A DNA stretch of 8,112 nt from Chloroflexota bacterium (GTDB lineage: Bacteria > Chloroflexota > Anaerolineae > Anaerolineales > Anaerolineaceae). Below, one piece after another: positions 5,813 to 8,112 of the stretch (position 1 is the first letter of the stretch; the number at the start of each line of letters is the position of its first letter). The notes below the pieces were generated by a model. The model did no database searches. It was not told the DNA's origin and saw nothing but the letters and a program-made list of their open reading frames with translations. The stretch covers positions 1 to 8,112 of the forward strand of contig JAEXTI010000185.1 in assembly GCA_023406965.1 (NCBI GenBank). The letters run 5' to 3'. A program made the translations under genes and the position numbers.

Positions 5813-5846
5813 AGATCCTAAGGGTTTCGGAAAACCCTTAGGATCT
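5813..5846 (-). terminator. 15-bp perfect hairpin after the lipoprotein gene, sibling of the 5242-5275 hairpin
   Basis: AGATCCTAAGGGTTT (5813-5827) pairs perfectly with AAACCCTTAGGATCT (5832-5846) around CGGA. It lies about 41 nt downstream of the lipoprotein stop on the minus strand, where its tail is TCTTCAAAA, a poor U-tract. On the plus strand the tail is GTTTTA. It probably ends the lipoprotein transcript by stem strength, or is a dispersed palindromic repeat. Compared with the other hairpin, three stem pairs differ and each change is compensated. Confidence 0.7.
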
Positions 5847-5887
5847 GTTTTACGGCTACTATGAAATATGCTAATTTCTGCGGCGAT

Positions 5888-7405
5888 TTATTGGAATGGA
5901 CACAACATTTCAAGCTGAACCTGGTATTCTATACGCTGCCACCCATAAGCAGAACTTTCCAGGTAAGTAAAAATCTCTTCTGGGTGAGCAGTGGCATATT
6001 GGATGGCTTTATTACAGGAGCGAGCCATACTTTGCGTATCAGCATATTCATGCCAAAATGTCTGGGCCATCTCCGCATACGCATGGCCTGGTTCTCCAGG
6101 AGGAAATAATTTTTGGAGGGTGTTATAAACAACCAGCGCGTCAGATTGGTATCCGTGCGCAAGATGAATCAGCATCATCCGGTAACGGGAATAAGCTGCA
6201 AGGTTAGGGTATTCGAAAGGGTCAGAAGGGGGAAGTTGGGGGTTCGGGCTGTCAGCATCCCTCTCAGTCATCTTTCGCTGCCAGGACCACCAATCTAGTT
6301 GGTCGGAGAAGATCGCCTGTTGGTATAGATCAAGCGCCCGGTCGAGGTCGCCATCGATGGTGGCTTGATCGCCGTCCAGGACTGCCTGAAAGCGATAGAC
6401 AGGCTGGGCGAATAGCTTTTTATAGTAGACGAAGTGTGTCCCGCTCCACCGGTAATAGGTCTGCAGTCTGCGCCACGGACCGCCATTGTAGGCCGCGTCG
6501 GTCCCATCACGGCGGTCGTGTAACCCGCTAACACCAACCAGTTCCTGCATTCTATCTTGATCGACATCATCAAAGGTTATGTAACCCGCATCGAGGTATA
6601 AGATATTTCGATCATCCCCTAAATACTCGTCATCCGTTACATCGAATAAGTCTCTAAACTGATCCCCATCCCATTCCAGAACCCGGTAGTCATGACCACC
6701 CTGTGAATAGCGAGCGGTTAGGATGTAGAGTTCGGGAACTCCATTTTTATTAAGATCCTTGATCGCCTTTATCTCTGGTGATAATAAATACATATCAGGT
6801 GGGAGGGCAGCAAGCTCGATATACTGTCCATTCTGGCAGCCGAAGATATACATCGAATTACCCGAAAAGATAAATTCAGGTAGACCATCATGAGTCAGGT
6901 CTTGATAAAGTTGTGCCGAATCTAATTGATTCATCAAGAAGGGTTGTGGGCCATATTGATTAAGGAAAGCGAGCAAATCCTCCTCTTTAAGAATGAAATA
7001 ATTTTCATCTTCGAGGACTGGAGTTGCCACAGGTCCCGGAGTCACTTGTGGGTAAATGGCTGCCTGAGCGGGGGTAGCCGTGCGGATAGTTTGAGGGTCA
7101 AAGGTGGCAGTCCGAGTCGGGATTGGCGTAATAGATGGGGTGAGGGTTGGAGGGCGGCGAGTAACGGACGGCGTAGGCGACCATCTTTGCGCAGTAGCAG
7201 CGTATACTGTTGCAGTTTGCTGCTCGAAAGCGGCTCGGGTAAAGTAACTTGCCGTTGGGGTAACCGGAAGGGTTTCTAGTGTTGTCCGTGTGGGTGATGG
7301 AACTGCTGGATTAAGTGGTGTTTGCGTAACCGGAGGAACCACCACAGCGCAGGCATGGAGAAAGAGAAAAGCAACAACGAGTGAGCAAAGAAATCTAAAG
7401 CGCAT
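5888..7405 (-). CDS. Putative lipoprotein with P/T linker, FG-GAP-like motifs and TPR-like C-terminus
   Basis: The protein has 505 residues. It starts MRFRFLCSLVVAFLFLHAC, a basic and hydrophobic signal peptide ending in a lipobox-like LHAC (C19; His at -2 is unusual), so it is probably a lipid-anchored, surface-exposed protein. A Pro/Thr-rich, low-complexity linker runs from about 24 to 130. Three spaced Asp-rich motifs follow: DLTHDGLPE (169-177), DLNKNGVPE (217-225) and DVDQDRMQE (280-288). They resemble FG-GAP/VCBS or EF-hand-like calcium loops and suggest a beta-propeller-like fold. From about 340, DLDRALDLYQQAI and later helical stretches (about 400-475) resemble TPR repeats. I recognise no enzymatic motif and cannot name a family. 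The start at 7405 lacks a clear ribosome-binding site. Base composition is visibly more AT-rich than the flanking genes. It stands alone between two hairpin or non-coding regions and has its own TATAAT box. Confidence 0.8.
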   Translation of the reverse strand: MRFRFLCSLVVAFLFLHACAVVVPPVTQTPLNPAVPSPTRTTLETLPVTPTASYFTRAAFEQQTATVYAATAQRWSPTPSVTRRPPTLTPSITPIPTRTATFDPQTIRTATPAQAAIYPQVTPGPVATPVLEDENYFILKEEDLLAFLNQYGPQPFLMNQLDSAQLYQDLTHDGLPEFIFSGNSMYIFGCQNGQYIELAALPPDMYLLSPEIKAIKDLNKNGVPELYILTARYSQGGHDYRVLEWDGDQFRDLFDVTDDEYLGDDRNILYLDAGYITFDDVDQDRMQELVGVSGLHDRRDGTDAAYNGGPWRRLQTYYRWSGTHFVYYKKLFAQPVYRFQAVLDGDQATIDGDLDRALDLYQQAIFSDQLDWWSWQRKMTERDADSPNPQLPPSDPFEYPNLAAYSRYRMMLIHLAHGYQSDALVVYNTLQKLFPPGEPGHAYAEMAQTFWHEYADTQSMARSCNKAIQYATAHPEEIFTYLESSAYGWQRIEYQVQLEMLCPFQ

Positions 7406-7600
7406 GGCGAAGATTTATTTATGTGAGCTGGCAGGATAATGGTTTCAAGGTTTTTTGATCGTAGTATAGATTATACAAAATTTGCTTGAAGCGAAATGAA
7501 AAACAGTGGTTTAAAACGAATAACGGGGGAATGGCTATGAAGTTCGTAAAAAACTCCTGTCCTTTCCCAGACCGCTGTCCCCTCTTGAGTTCGTTTCACG
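7406..7600. other. Intergenic region between transporter and lipoprotein genes
   Basis: This 195-nt AT-rich stretch holds the lipoprotein promoter and the 3' end of the transporter transcript. On the minus strand, after the transporter stop, GAACTC and GAGTTTTTT could form a 5-6 bp stem around a loop of about 33 nt followed by T residues, a poor terminator candidate. Nothing else is recognisable. Confidence 0.4.
7470..7475 (-). promoter_or_regulatory. -10 box of the lipoprotein gene
   Basis: A perfect TATAAT lies on the minus strand at 7475-7470, about 65 nt upstream of the lipoprotein ATG. No convincing -35 hexamer sits at 16-18 nt (ATTTCG at 17). A start near 7463 would give a leader of about 58 nt. 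Confidence 0.5.
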
Positions 7601-8112
7601 TCAGGGTCTGTTTCGCTTAATCCTGCCCAACCCAAAAATCACAAATGCCGCAAAAGTGATCCCCGCCAGCACGCGGAACAGCCCCGGCGGGCCAAGCGCA
7701 TCGTACATCCAGCCGCTGACCGCCGACCCGGCCACTCCCGCCAGGGCAGTGGTCGAGATGAACAGGCCTTGCGATGTAGCCTTAAACTCTTGCGGAGCCG
7801 CTTCGTAGGCATAGGCAATGGCAGAGTTATAGAACATGACATAGGAAACACCGTTGAGCACATTCACCGCGATGGCCCATTCAGGGGCTGGAATGATCGA
7901 GTACAAAAACAGGCGCAAGGTGTATCCCAGCAGCGAAAACCACAACATACGCGCGCTGCCCAGCTTGCGCATGATCCAGCCGCTGAAAAACATGAATGGA
8001 ATTTCAAAGAAAGCCGCGGCAGCGGCAACCAGCCCCACCAGGCTGTCGGTGGCCCCCATGGACTTGAGCGAGACGCTGAGAAAACCATACAGCCCGGTGT
8101 TCGCCATCCACA
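7601..8112 (-). CDS. Major facilitator superfamily transporter, C-terminal part (runs off right edge)
   Basis: The frame stays open to the window edge, so the internal ATG at 8107 is probably not the start. The 169 visible codons encode about six hydrophobic helices. GLYGFLSVSLKSMGATDSLVG and EIPFMFFSGWIMRKLGSARML match the second-half helix 7/8 region and the loop 8-9 motif A-like sequence (G-x-x-x-D/R-K-x-G) of MFS permeases. The stretch AFFEIPFMFFSG, the later SYVMFYNSAIAYAYEAAP and ALAGVAGSAVSGWMYDALG are reminiscent of the LacY/nucleoside-symporter-like (MFS_1-like) group. The protein ends LGRIKRNRP with a TGA stop at 7601. Family knowledge: 12-helix inner-membrane secondary transporters, often proton symporters for sugars, nucleosides or drugs. 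The substrate-determining N-terminal half is outside the window. Confidence 0.85.
   Translation of the reverse strand, partial: WMANTGLYGFLSVSLKSMGATDSLVGLVAAAAAFFEIPFMFFSGWIMRKLGSARMLWFSLLGYTLRLFLYSIIPAPEWAIAVNVLNGVSYVMFYNSAIAYAYEAAPQEFKATSQGLFISTTALAGVAGSAVSGWMYDALGPPGLFRVLAGITFAAFVIFGLGRIKRNRP

Noticed and set aside
5861..6109. Plus-strand open frame after the 5813-5846 hairpin
   Set aside because: It lies opposite the lipoprotein gene, has no ribosome-binding site and no recognisable domain.
7545..7586. Intrinsic terminator after the transporter gene
   Set aside because: Only a 5-6 bp stem with a loop of about 33 nt precedes the T-run, too weak to list as a feature.

Overview
The window looks like a piece of a chromosome from a moderately GC-rich, free-living bacterium, most likely a Chloroflexota (Anaerolineae-type) genome. 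The clues are a Thr/Pro-linker lipoprotein with a TPT-rich stretch, a Trp/Pro-rich histidine kinase N-terminus beside a small EEWHRKMH-type membrane protein, and palindromic CCTAAGGG hairpins used as terminators. The taxonomic call is inference; no rRNA or marker gene is present.

Layout: (1) 1-1827, minus strand, is a sugar-catabolism pair, an L-fucose/L-arabinose isomerase-family protein followed 4 nt later by a PfkB-family sugar kinase that runs off the left edge. (2) 1828-2138 is a divergent intergenic region with a TATAAT-type minus-strand promoter overlapped by a GAACGTTC palindrome (LacI-like operator), and a near-consensus plus-strand promoter TTGACA-16-TATACT. (3) 2139-3350, plus strand, is a seven-helix membrane diguanylate cyclase with an intact GGDEF but a degenerate inhibitory site. 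(4) 3392-5693, minus strand, is a signalling module transcribed as small two-helix membrane protein, then terminator hairpin, then OmpR/PhoB-type response regulator, then HAMP histidine kinase. Upstream of the small protein lies an 11-bp-period direct repeat (GTTCACA, CTTCACA) next to a -10 box, the architecture expected for a PhoB/PhoP-class regulator. (5) 5888-7405, minus strand, is an AT-richer lipoprotein with a P/T linker, three FG-GAP/EF-hand-like Asp motifs and a TPR-like C-terminus. (6) 7601-8112, minus strand, is the C-terminal part of a major facilitator superfamily transporter running off the right edge.

How the parts may work together: the isomerase and kinase probably perform two successive steps of an aldose to ketose to ketose-phosphate route whose substrate cannot be read from the sequence. 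The response regulator and kinase probably sense envelope state or a ligand and may control the small membrane protein through the direct-repeat site. The small protein could in turn be an accessory sensor. The cyclase gene has its own promoter and is not obviously linked to either neighbour.

The most notable signals are the pair of 34-nt hairpins bracketing the small membrane gene, which differ by three fully compensated base pairs; the candidate response-regulator box; and promoter evidence that moves the diguanylate cyclase start about 65 codons downstream of the longest open frame. No CRISPR array, tRNA, rRNA or insertion sequence was seen.
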